A stretch of DNA of 7,968 nt from Bacillota bacterium (GTDB taxonomy: Bacteria > Bacillota > Clostridia > Lachnospirales > Lachnospiraceae), in assembly GCA_023437885.1 (NCBI GenBank), contig JAEZFH010000463.1:1-7968 (forward strand), written 5' to 3'. The notes below the pieces were generated by a model that did no database searches, was not told the DNA's origin, and saw only the letters and a program-made list of their open reading frames with translations. Position numbers and translations under genes: made by a program. Position 1 is the first letter of the stretch; every line of letters begins with the position of its first letter. Shown here one piece after another: positions 1 through 5,038 of the stretch.

Positions 1-473
1 GTGTGGGGGGCTTTACTACCGGGGATATGCTTGTACATATGGAAGAGATGGTATTTGGGACAGCACCGTCCAAAATATTCATTAATATCGGCTCCAATGA
101 TATCGGAGCAGCAAATTTTACATTAGCACATCTGTTGGAAAACTATCAAAGGATATTATTGCAGATAAAGAAAAGGCTGCCCCTGGCTGAAATCTTTGTG
201 ATGGCCTATTATCCGGTGAATGAGGTGGATAAGGTACCTGAGGGCGAGTGGGGAAGGGCCGCCTTTGCAAATAGAAATAATGAAACAATAGGAAAAGTAA
301 ATCCAGAAATTGAAAAGCTGGCAAAAGGGCTGGGCTGCCAGTTTATTAATGTCAATGAAGGCTTGACGGATGAGCAGGGAAGGCTGAAGAAGGAATACAC
401 GGTGGAAGGAATCCATATGTATGCCAATGCCTACCAGAGAATCCTGCATAATCTGATGCCATATTTAATCTGA
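1..473 (+). CDS. SGNH/GDSL-type hydrolase, C-terminal part (5' end outside window)
   Basis: The frame is open to the left edge (first full codon at base 3), so about 157 C-terminal residues are visible and the N-terminal block with the catalytic GDS serine is off-window. What remains fits an SGNH hydrolase. It begins in VGGFTTGDML (block II glycine region), then has INIGSNDIG (block III, the oxyanion-hole Asn of G-x-N-D) and VEGIHMYANAY near the end (block V, with the catalytic His). Block V reads E-G-I-H rather than the usual D-x-x-H, so a Glu sits where the catalytic Asp normally is. Such enzymes are esterases or lipases acting on acyl or acetyl esters; the substrate cannot be read here. 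No C-terminal anchor is visible. The last codons lie inside a 17-bp tandem repeat that contains the TGA stop. The downstream merR gene is convergent, with stops 42 bp apart. Confident on family, not on substrate. Confidence 0.88.
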   Translation, partial: VGGFTTGDMLVHMEEMVFGTAPSKIFINIGSNDIGAANFTLAHLLENYQRILLQIKKRLPLAEIFVMAYYPVNEVDKVPEGEWGRAAFANRNNETIGKVNPEIEKLAKGLGCQFINVNEGLTDEQGRLKKEYTVEGIHMYANAYQRILHNLMPYLI

Positions 474-530
474 TGCCGTATTTAATCTGATGCCGTATTT
501 AATCTGATGTCGTATTTAATCTGATGCCGG
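454..530. repeat. 17-bp tandem repeat spanning two convergent stop codons
   Basis: Four full copies of TGATGCCGTATTTAATC (454-470, 471-487, 488-504, 505-521) are followed by a 9-bp partial copy (522-530). Copy 1 has A for G at position 8 of the unit and copy 4 has T for C at position 6; copies 2 and 3 are identical. Copy 1 encodes the C-terminus of the SGNH protein on the plus strand. Every copy begins with TGA, so the plus-strand frame stops at the start of copy 2. On the minus strand the merR stop (TAA, 516-518) and last codons fall in copies 4-5. The array therefore makes up the whole intergenic gap and both gene ends. No hairpin with a T-run is present, so it does not look like a normal terminator. 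Confidence 0.95.
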
Positions 531-1271
531 CAGAGGATAAACCTCCGCAAAGGCCTTATAAAAATCACAGTACCTTCTGTCATGGGCCGAGAACAGATAA
601 CGGGCAAAGACATGGGAGACGGAATAGCCGGAGGCTTTCAGATGCTCTACATGGGAGCTGAAATCATCGCTTGCGGGGTTGCTGTAATCTACCGTAAGGA
701 CAAAGGAAACATAGCCGGCATTGGAATCCCTTTCCCATATCCGGGGATGGCCCTCAGAGGTGGGAACCGCCAACCCTGTCTCAACGGTCTTCTTTTCGGG
801 ATCGTAAAAGAGAATGCTCTGATATTGATCCTTGATATAGATAGACCAGGCCTGTGTATCCTCCATCTCAAAAGAATAAATGCTGTCATAATCCGGCCGT
901 TCCGGCTGATACTGGTTTGCTGAAAGTCTTTTGTATTCATCGATGTAGAGTACTTTTTTATTGATGTACTCTTTTGCCACCAGCAGCTCTCTCAGCTTAG
1001 CGTCAATATCCCGGTCAAGCGCGGTCAGGGAATCAGACAACTCATTCACCGATAAATGGGGGAGCTTCTTCATCTCCTGCAAAGGCATAGAGAGGATACG
1101 AAAATGAGCCAGGTCGGAAATCGTGAATACGGCGCTGGTATTGTACTTTCGGTAATTGTTACTGCTGTCCCGGGGCATACGAAGAAGCCCTTCCTGTTCC
1201 CAATAGCGAAGGGTTGATTTTGGGATTCCTAATAATTCGGAGATTTCTCCGATCGTAAATGAATTCTTCAT
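516..1271 (-). CDS. MerR-family transcriptional regulator with C-terminal effector-binding domain
   Basis: A 251-residue one-component regulator. Residues 4-30 form the MerR winged-helix start (FTIGEISELLGIPKSTLRYW, then EQEGLL), with the wing around NNYRKY at 39-44 and the rest of the DNA-binding domain to about 70. Residues 75-118 look like the long dimerisation helix. Residues 130-251 form a C-terminal domain, rich in aromatic residues and ending in a YLFSAHDRRYCDFYKAF stretch, that resembles GyrI-like or small-molecule-binding domains of BmrR-type regulators. There is no metal-binding Cys pattern, so metal sensing is unlikely. The ATG is preceded by AGGT, a modest ribosome site. The gene lies 67 bp behind a GNAT acetyltransferase on the same strand. 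A MerR-type promoter upstream of that gene suggests MerR autoregulates both (inference). The ligand is unknown. Confidence 0.92.
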   Translation of the reverse strand: MKNSFTIGEISELLGIPKSTLRYWEQEGLLRMPRDSSNNYRKYNTSAVFTISDLAHFRILSMPLQEMKKLPHLSVNELSDSLTALDRDIDAKLRELLVAKEYINKKVLYIDEYKRLSANQYQPERPDYDSIYSFEMEDTQAWSIYIKDQYQSILFYDPEKKTVETGLAVPTSEGHPRIWERDSNAGYVSFVLTVDYSNPASDDFSSHVEHLKASGYSVSHVFARYLFSAHDRRYCDFYKAFAEVYPLPASD

Positions 1272-1297
1272 ATTTGTACCTGTGATGCATGTGCACC

Positions 1298-1327
1298 ATT
1301 ATAGACAGAATATTCCTGTGGAGGAAT
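1298..1327 (-). promoter_or_regulatory. Possible weak merR promoter and small inverted repeat
   Basis: In the GNAT-merR gap the minus strand carries a perfect TATAAT (1298-1303), 26 bases before the merR start codon. No good -35 hexamer sits 16-18 bp upstream (TTCCTC is the nearest), so it would be weak or need an activator. Just upstream, ATTCCT (1312-1317) and AGGAAT (1322-1327) form an inverted repeat with a 4-base loop. It is not followed by a T-run in the minus direction, so it is not a convincing terminator. It may be an operator or simply chance. Confidence 0.3.
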
Positions 1328-1338
1328 TGATATATATA

Positions 1339-1854
1339 TTATACCCGAACAATTCGATTAATGTAATCCTGTAATGTAATACTATATAATTTTGAATGTG
1401 CCAGATCATTGTCATATTGAAATCCGGCTTTCTCGAAGGCTCTTACAGACCTTGTATTGCTTGGGCTTATCTTAGCAATGACCCTTGGAACTCTCCATTG
1501 AAAGAAGGCTTGGTTTAACCCCTGGTTAATCGATTCCGCACCCAGGCCCTGTCCCCATTTGTTCTTATCTCCGATTACAACCACCATCTCTGCTTCATTC
1601 GCCCGGTGTACCAGCTTCAGAAAGCCGATGGGCCGGTTGCTGTCATCATGGATGAGATAGAAGCTGCAATCCCGGTTAAATAAATGTGTCAGAACAGCCA
1701 GGTTGACCCGGTTAATCGTATTATATATCTCAGTGGATATATTTGCTGTTTCATTTAAATATCTGGTTACCTCAAGGTTTTCCATCCAGTTCATAATTAA
1801 TAATGCATCATTTCGAGTTACTTCTTGCTTAAGAGTTACCCGTAGTGCTCCCAT
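1339..1854 (-). CDS. GNAT-family N-acetyltransferase
   Basis: A 171-residue GNAT protein that transfers an acetyl group from acetyl-CoA to an amine. The acetyl-CoA-binding motif A is at residues 91-107 (VVVIGDKNKWGQGLGAE, a typical W-G-x-G-x-G form). Motif B follows at 124-144, ending in N-T-R-S-V-R-A-F-E-K-A-G-F. The length and order match Acetyltransf_3-type enzymes; the substrate (protein, antibiotic or metabolite) cannot be told. I start it at the ATG at 1854 because GAAAGGA lies 9 bases upstream and the family usually begins close to here. An ATG 45 bases further out (1899) is possible but sits inside a hairpin. It is the first gene of a likely GNAT-merR operon under a MerR-type promoter, which suggests that it is induced by whatever the regulator senses (inference). 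Confidence 0.88.
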   Translation of the reverse strand: MGALRVTLKQEVTRNDALLIMNWMENLEVTRYLNETANISTEIYNTINRVNLAVLTHLFNRDCSFYLIHDDSNRPIGFLKLVHRANEAEMVVVIGDKNKWGQGLGAESINQGLNQAFFQWRVPRVIAKISPSNTRSVRAFEKAGFQYDNDLAHSKLYSITLQDYINRIVRV

Positions 1855-1863
1855 TATATCATT

Positions 1864-1870
1864 TCCTTTC
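1864..1870 (-). promoter_or_regulatory. Ribosome binding site that sets the GNAT start
   Basis: On the minus strand GAAAGGA ends 9 bases before the ATG at 1854. It is the better of the two candidate initiation sites. The outer ATG at 1899 has only an AGGCAG-like stretch that is tied up in an inverted repeat. Confidence 0.6.
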
Positions 1871-1889
1871 ACAATATAATAAAAGCCTT

Positions 1890-1912
1890 TCATAGGCATC
1901 TTCTGCCTATGA
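1890..1912 (-). other. Perfect inverted repeat in the GNAT leader
   Basis: TCATAGGC (1890-1897) and GCCTATGA (1905-1912) are perfect 8-bp arms around a 7-base loop. The repeat lies between the predicted transcription start (about 1935) and the chosen start codon, so it would form a hairpin in the mRNA leader. The alternative ATG at 1899 is inside it. There is no T-run after it, so it is not an obvious terminator. A leader stem or a second regulator site are both possible. Confidence 0.6.
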
Positions 1913-1941
1913 CGGTTCTTCCGTTGATCAATACAGCTAGT

Positions 1942-1972
1942 ATTATAAACGTTAAAGTAACTTGAATGTCAA
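1942..1972 (-). promoter_or_regulatory. MerR-type promoter-operator of the GNAT-merR operon
   Basis: The minus strand has a perfect -35 (TTGACA, 1967-1972) and a perfect -10 (TATAAT, 1942-1947), but the spacer is 19 bp, too long for good unaided sigma-A recognition. Within and overlapping the spacer lies an imperfect dyad at 1949-1969: arms ACGTTAAAGT and ACTTGAATGT around one central base, with 8 of 10 positions complementary. A long 19-20 bp spacer with a dyad between the hexamers is the hallmark of promoters that MerR proteins activate by DNA distortion. The merR gene is the second gene downstream, so autoregulation is the simplest reading. Transcription would start near 1935. Confidence 0.75.
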
Positions 1973-2006
1973 TACTTGTTTCCCATTTTGGATACAGGAA
2001 AAATTA

Positions 2007-2035
2007 TGGACATGATACCTGATTTAGGATAGAAT
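2007..2035 (+). promoter_or_regulatory. Likely sigma-A promoter of trmO
   Basis: TGGACA (2007-2012) and TAGAAT (2030-2035) each match the consensus at 5 of 6 positions and are separated by exactly 17 bp. Transcription would start near 2042, about 40 bases before the trmO ATG. The divergent MerR-type promoter is about 35 bp away and does not overlap it, so trmO is probably expressed constitutively. Confidence 0.6.
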
Positions 2036-2084
2036 AAAAGGGAAAAGCTAGTGAGGATATGAATGGGAGTTTAGGTGCTAAATC

Positions 2085-2849
2085 ATGACAGAATACAGCA
2101 AATATCATAAGAATCGAACAGAAGATTTACCTGTAAAAGATACGAACAGCATAATGAATCCACCTATGAAGGTGATTGCCAGAATTCGCACGGATTTTCC
2201 CACAAAGTTCGGACTACCCCGTCAAAGCGGAATTGTGGAAAGCTTGAAGGCGGCTATTATTTTTGAGCCGGAATATCGTAACCCGGAGGCCTTCCGGGGA
2301 CTGGAGGGTTTTTCCCATGTTTGGCTCATCTGGGGTTTTTCCGAAACCGTACGTGACACCTGGTCGCCCATGGTCCGCCCGCCGAGATTGGGAGGAATTA
2401 AGCGCATGGGAGTATTTGCAACCCGCTCCCCCTTCCGGCCAAACCCTCTCGGCCTGTCCTCGGTAAAGCTGGAGAAGGTGGAGCTATATACCGACTGCGG
2501 ACCGGTTCTTCATGTATCGGGGGCTGATCTGATGAACCTTACTCCGATCTATGATATTAAGCCTTATCTTCCTTTTACGGACAGCCATCCGGAGGCTACC
2601 GGGGGCTTTGCCGAGCCGGTGAAGGATTATGCCCTGGAAGTAGTATTTCCTGAGGAATGGCTCAGCTTCATTCCGGAAGACCGGCGGGAGGCTCTGATGG
2701 GGGTATTGGCTCATGACCCAAGGCCGGCTTATCAAAAAGACCCGGACCGTATCTATGGCTTTGAATTCTGTGACTATGATGTCCGGTTCAAGGTCCGTGA
2801 TGGGGTACTGACTATTTATGAGATCGTTGATTTAATAAAAGAGGAGTGA
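2085..2849 (+). CDS. trmO: tRNA (N6-threonylcarbamoyladenosine(37)-N6)-methyltransferase TrmO
   Basis: A 254-residue TrmO/TsaA (YaeB/VirR-like) protein. This family uses S-adenosylmethionine to methylate t6A at position 37 of certain ANN-reading tRNAs, giving m6t6A and tuning decoding. The SAM-binding beta-barrel domain covers about residues 28-185, with IARIRTDFPTKFGLPRQSG at 31-49, RSPFRPNPLGLS at 114-125 and DIKPYLPFTDS at 157-167. The small C-terminal TrmO domain follows, with DPRPAYQ at 211-217 and YGFEF at 224-228. It is somewhat longer than E. coli TrmO because of a roughly 25-residue N-terminal extension. An internal ATG at 2154 would remove it but has no ribosome site, whereas the ATG used has TTAGGTG 7 bases upstream. 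It is divergent from the GNAT-merR pair and shares no obvious job with it. Confidence 0.93.
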   Translation: MTEYSKYHKNRTEDLPVKDTNSIMNPPMKVIARIRTDFPTKFGLPRQSGIVESLKAAIIFEPEYRNPEAFRGLEGFSHVWLIWGFSETVRDTWSPMVRPPRLGGIKRMGVFATRSPFRPNPLGLSSVKLEKVELYTDCGPVLHVSGADLMNLTPIYDIKPYLPFTDSHPEATGGFAEPVKDYALEVVFPEEWLSFIPEDRREALMGVLAHDPRPAYQKDPDRIYGFEFCDYDVRFKVRDGVLTIYEIVDLIKEE

Positions 2850-2944
2850 GTATGATGTGAACAGCTCGCAAGCGTATGATCAGAGTTGAAGGTCATGAAA
2901 GCGGAATAGAGCAAAGCAGCGTCAATAATCTGGTATATATGAAA

Positions 2945-3049
2945 TATGAGAAGGCATGCCATGATATAGCAAGCTAAAATAAGGCATGCCATGATATAGC
3001 AAGCTATGAGAAGGCATACTTTGACAAAGTATACTTTAATAAAGTATAG
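2945..3049. repeat. 15/30-bp tandem repeat between trmO and the second GNAT gene
   Basis: The 26-base block AAGGCATGCCATGATATAGC plus AAGCTA occurs identically at 2951-2976 and 2981-3006 (period 30). It starts again at 3011 as AAGGCAT before diverging. Each 30-bp unit can be split into two related 15-bp halves (about 10 of 15 bases alike). The final units, AAGGCATACTTTGAC and AAAGTATACTTTAAT, keep the 15-bp step. The last part forms palindromes: ATACTTT-GAC-AAAGTAT (3016-3032), ATACTTT-AAT-AAAGTAT (3031-3047) and AAAGTATACTTT (3026-3037). Because 15 is a multiple of three, one plus-strand frame reads as a five-residue repeat (KACHD-IASYE-KAYFD-KVYFN), but a TAA interrupts it at 2975-2977. No ribosome site precedes it, so translation is unproven. 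Confidence 0.9.
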
Positions 3050-3050
3050 A
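3021..3050 (+). promoter_or_regulatory. Candidate promoter of the second GNAT gene, embedded in palindromes
   Basis: A perfect -35 TTGACA (3021-3026) is followed after 18 bp by TATAGA (3045-3050), which keeps TATA but misses the last two consensus bases. The tandem ATACTTT/AAAGTAT palindromes overlap both hexamers, as an operator would. Transcription would begin about 10 bases before the ribosome binding site of the acetyltransferase gene. No regulator can be assigned. Confidence 0.45.
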
Positions 3051-3065
3051 AAGCTTGACAGCAGC

Positions 3066-3072
3066 AGGGAGG
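3066..3072 (+). promoter_or_regulatory. Strong ribosome binding site that sets the second GNAT start
   Basis: AGGGAGG lies 5 bases before the ATG at 3078. It decides against a longer in-frame start at 3006, whose extra 24 codons would be read from repeat DNA. Confidence 0.85.
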
Positions 3073-3077
3073 TAAAG

Positions 3078-3599
3078 ATGCAAACAGAACGGTTAATTAT
3101 CCGTAAAGCACAGTGCGGGGATGAGACGGATTTGTATGAAATTCGTAACAGTGAATTTGTACTTAGATATAATTGTATGAAAGAGATCACCAAAGAGCAG
3201 TTGGGAGAGCAGATAGCGAAAGATATGGAATCAGACCGGGTCTTCCATATCGTGCTTAAGGAAACAGGCAGAGTGATCGGCAACATAGATTTGGATACGG
3301 ATACTCTGAGGTATGGAGTGAATGCCTTAAGCCTTTCCTATTATCTGGGGGAAGAATATGGCTCCCGGGGATATATGACGGAGGCATTGCGGGAGATGAT
3401 AAGGTATGTATTTGAAGAAAGGCAGGCCGAGGTTCTTTCTGTCAGAGTTTTTAAAGATAATACGGCTTCCAGAAGCTTAGTGGAGAAGTTGGGCTTTGTG
3501 AACGAGGGCTGTATTCGAAGCTGTGTGAAGGGCTACGATGAAATGATCCATGATGACATGATTTATTCCATATTAAAGCGGGAATACATCCATAGTTAA
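3078..3599 (+). CDS. GNAT-family N-acetyltransferase, RimJ/RimL-like
   Basis: A 173-residue acetyltransferase beginning TERLIIRKA, the usual opening of the RimJ/RimL (Acetyltransf_3) branch of the GNAT superfamily. The acetyl-CoA loop is at residues 91-103 (GEEYGSRGYMTEA). The motif B segment at 119-140 ends in N-T-A-S-R-S-L-V-E-K-L-G-F. The C-terminal stretch (D159-D160-M-I-Y-S-I-L) matches the final beta strand common in this group. Relatives acetylate protein N-termini or small amines; the substrate here is unknown. It shares little obvious identity with the other GNAT in the window, so the two are not recent duplicates. It appears to be a single-gene unit with its own promoter; no terminator is visible after it. 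Confidence 0.9.
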   Translation: MQTERLIIRKAQCGDETDLYEIRNSEFVLRYNCMKEITKEQLGEQIAKDMESDRVFHIVLKETGRVIGNIDLDTDTLRYGVNALSLSYYLGEEYGSRGYMTEALREMIRYVFEERQAEVLSVRVFKDNTASRSLVEKLGFVNEGCIRSCVKGYDEMIHDDMIYSILKREYIHS

Positions 3600-3628
3600 T
3601 CCAATATGAGACCGGCAGCAATGTTTAT

Positions 3629-3799
3629 ATGAGTATTATTAGCGGGTCTGTCCGGATACAATATTTCCGGATGGATTGCCCGGATTGCATCGTATTACGA
3701 AAGAGGCGGGAGGAAATTAATCCGCAATATGTCATTCTTGAAAGATCATGGCCATGGGCCGGGAAGCATCAGAGAAGCATGTGCCGCATGGACCGATAG
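3629..3799 (+). pseudogene. Short open frame with a CPDC motif, possible glutaredoxin-like remnant
   Basis: In the 232-bp gap before the SDR gene a 56-codon frame contains IQYFRMDCPDCIVLRKRREE and then INPQYVILE. A strand, a C-x-x-C at a helix start, a charged helix and a second strand recall the first half of small glutaredoxin-like proteins. After that the frame becomes unlike any fold and ends. No proper ribosome site precedes either ATG (3629 or 3671). It could be a decayed or frameshifted remnant, or chance. It is listed only because no other gene is visible in this gap. Confidence 0.18.
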
Positions 3800-3819
3800 A
3801 AAGCGATTTGCTTAGAAAT

Positions 3820-3824
3820 GGAGG
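3820..3824 (+). promoter_or_regulatory. Ribosome binding site that sets the SDR start
   Basis: GGAGG ends 7 bases before the ATG at 3832. The in-frame ATG at 3748 would add 28 residues before the Rossmann strand, has no ribosome site, and is therefore rejected. Confidence 0.85.
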
Positions 3825-3831
3825 AAGGATA

Positions 3832-4686
3832 ATGGAGACTTTAGTCAAAAAATTGGCACTGGTTACCGGTGGGAATTCCGGAATGGGAAAAGCAACGGTG
3901 GCAGCTTTGGCCGATGCCGGATTTGCAGTGATTATGCTGTGCAGGAGCAGATCGCGGGGAGAAGCTGCATTGCAGGAATTAATGGATCGGAAGGAGAGGG
4001 ACATCCGTCTGATGCAGTGTGATCTCGGTCACATGGAGGATATTCGCCGCTTTACGGAAGTGTTTAAAGAAAGCTATTCCAGGCTGGATGTATTGGTAAA
4101 TAATGCGGGAGTAATCTCCCTGACCCGGAGGGAAACCTGTGATGGCCTGGAAGAACAGTTTGGTGTCAATCATATCGGACATTTCCTGCTGACGCTGCGT
4201 TTGCTGGACCGAATGGAGAACGGCAGCAGGATTGTAGTAGTATCCTCGGGTGCGCATAAGGTTGGAAGGATACATTTTGACGACTATAATCTGAACCGGA
4301 GCTTTGATGCTGTTCAGGCCTACAGCCAATCAAAGCTGGCGAATATATTATTTGCAAGAGAGCTGGCGGTGCGGGTGAAGGACAGAGGAATTACCGTCAA
4401 CTGCTGTCATCCCGGAGCGGTTGCCACCTCCATGGGTGTGGACCGGAACACCGGGTTTGGTACTGCAGTGAGCGGATTGTTAAAACCGTTCTTTTTAACT
4501 CCGGAGGAAGGAGCCAGAACAACAGTTTATCTGGCCACCAGTCCGGAAGTGGAGGAGGTTACCGGCAAATATTTCTATCAATGCAAGATGGAGGCAACTT
4601 CAGCTGCGGCAAAGAGCCGCGGACAGGCAAAGAGGCTGTTTGAGCTGAGCGAAAAGCTGACGGGAGAATATATCGCCGGCGCATAG
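3832..4686 (+). CDS. Short-chain dehydrogenase/reductase (SDR), NAD(P)-dependent
   Basis: A 284-residue classical-type SDR. The cofactor-binding TGGNSGMG (12-19) follows the first beta strand. R38 after strand two favours NADP(H), and D64-L65 and NNAG (90-93) are conserved structural points. The catalytic set is N113, S138 or S139 (VVVSSGAH), Y164 and K168 (Y-S-Q-S-K). PGAV at 194-197 is the usual motif after strand six. The overall pattern resembles retinol-dehydrogenase/WWOX-like bacterial SDRs that reduce or oxidise a carbonyl/alcohol pair; the substrate cannot be named. It is cytoplasmic, with no signal or membrane segment. It leads a same-strand run with a BFD-like iron-sulfur protein (94-bp gap) and a CE2-like esterase. 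The 94-bp gap leaves open whether all three share one transcript. Confidence 0.93.
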   Translation: METLVKKLALVTGGNSGMGKATVAALADAGFAVIMLCRSRSRGEAALQELMDRKERDIRLMQCDLGHMEDIRRFTEVFKESYSRLDVLVNNAGVISLTRRETCDGLEEQFGVNHIGHFLLTLRLLDRMENGSRIVVVSSGAHKVGRIHFDDYNLNRSFDAVQAYSQSKLANILFARELAVRVKDRGITVNCCHPGAVATSMGVDRNTGFGTAVSGLLKPFFLTPEEGARTTVYLATSPEVEEVTGKYFYQCKMEATSAAAKSRGQAKRLFELSEKLTGEYIAGA

Positions 4687-4768
4687 GATAAATGAGAGAG
4701 GTAATTGAAAAAACAATAATTTTCTAAATTGCAAATGTGCTGCGGCCTAAATTCGCAGGCAGCGGCAG

Positions 4769-4775
4769 AAGGAGG
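4769..4775 (+). promoter_or_regulatory. Ribosome binding site of the BFD-like gene
   Basis: AAGGAGG ends 5 bases before the ATG at 4781. A TTG directly upstream (4778) is in frame but only 2 bases from the site, too close, so ATG is chosen. Confidence 0.85.
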
Positions 4776-4780
4776 ATTTG

Positions 4781-5005
4781 ATGGACGGACAGAATTTGAA
4801 CGCGGAATTAATGGATAAAATGACCAAGGTATGCATTTGCAAGGGAATACCCCGGTCTAAGATGAAGGCTGCGATTCAAAACGGAGCAAAGACATTACAG
4901 GAGGTCCAAAAGGCAACCGGAGCGGGAAGCGGACCCTGCGGCGGAAGACGGTGCACCCCCAAGATTTTAGACCTTTTGGAAGCAATGTCCCAGGAGGCAG
5001 AGTAG
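4781..5005 (+). CDS. BFD-like [2Fe-2S]-binding protein
   Basis: A 74-residue protein built almost entirely of one BFD-like [2Fe-2S] domain. The ligand cysteines are C18 and C20 (VCICKGI) and C53 and C58 (CGGRRC). The helical stretch between them (S26-T46, containing AAIQNGAKTLQEVQKATGAG) is typical of bacterioferritin-associated-ferredoxin domains. The second pair is spaced C-x4-C, whereas E. coli Bfd has C-x2-C; the C-x4-C form with G-R-R-C is, from memory, common in stand-alone clostridial members. Bfd releases iron from bacterioferritin, and other BFD domains carry electrons in nitrite reductases and dehydrogenases. No bacterioferritin or flavoprotein partner is in the window. Its position between an SDR and an esterase suggests an electron-transfer or iron-related accessory role, which is inference only. 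Confidence 0.92.
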   Translation: MDGQNLNAELMDKMTKVCICKGIPRSKMKAAIQNGAKTLQEVQKATGAGSGPCGGRRCTPKILDLLEAMSQEAE

Positions 5006-5038
5006 CTGGGTTTGACAAAAGAAAGCGGGAGTGATTGC

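Noticed and set aside
454..530. Could the 17-bp repeats be a CRISPR array?
   Set aside because: The copies abut head to tail with no spacers between them, the unit is too short, and no cas gene is present. It is a plain tandem repeat.
3006..3077. N-terminal extension of the second GNAT protein.
   Set aside because: It would be translated from repeat and promoter DNA, has no ribosome site, and the ATG at 3078 has a strong AGGGAGG in place.
2816..3286. A 156-codon minus-strand frame with hydrophobic stretches, like a small membrane protein.
   Set aside because: It lies antisense to the N-terminus of the RimJ/RimL-like GNAT gene and the end of trmO, its hydrophobic part is the reverse of the tandem repeat, and it has no ribosome site.
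3729..3815. A 28-codon plus-strand frame after GGGAGGA in the pre-SDR gap.
   Set aside because: The purine-rich site is about 15 bases from the ATG, too far for initiation, and the peptide shows no recognisable pattern.
3748..3831. N-terminal extension of the SDR protein.
   Set aside because: The extra 28 residues precede the Rossmann strand without similarity to SDRs, and the ATG at 3832 has a perfect GGAGG 7 bases upstream.
4690..4760. Possible terminator or promoter in the AT-rich SDR-BFD gap.
   Set aside because: Only 4-5 bp complementary arms and no properly spaced hexamers could be found; neither is supportable.
5012..5017. TTGACA just upstream of the CE2-like gene as an internal promoter.
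   Set aside because: No -10-like hexamer is found 16-18 bp downstream (TGCATG at that place), so it is probably chance.
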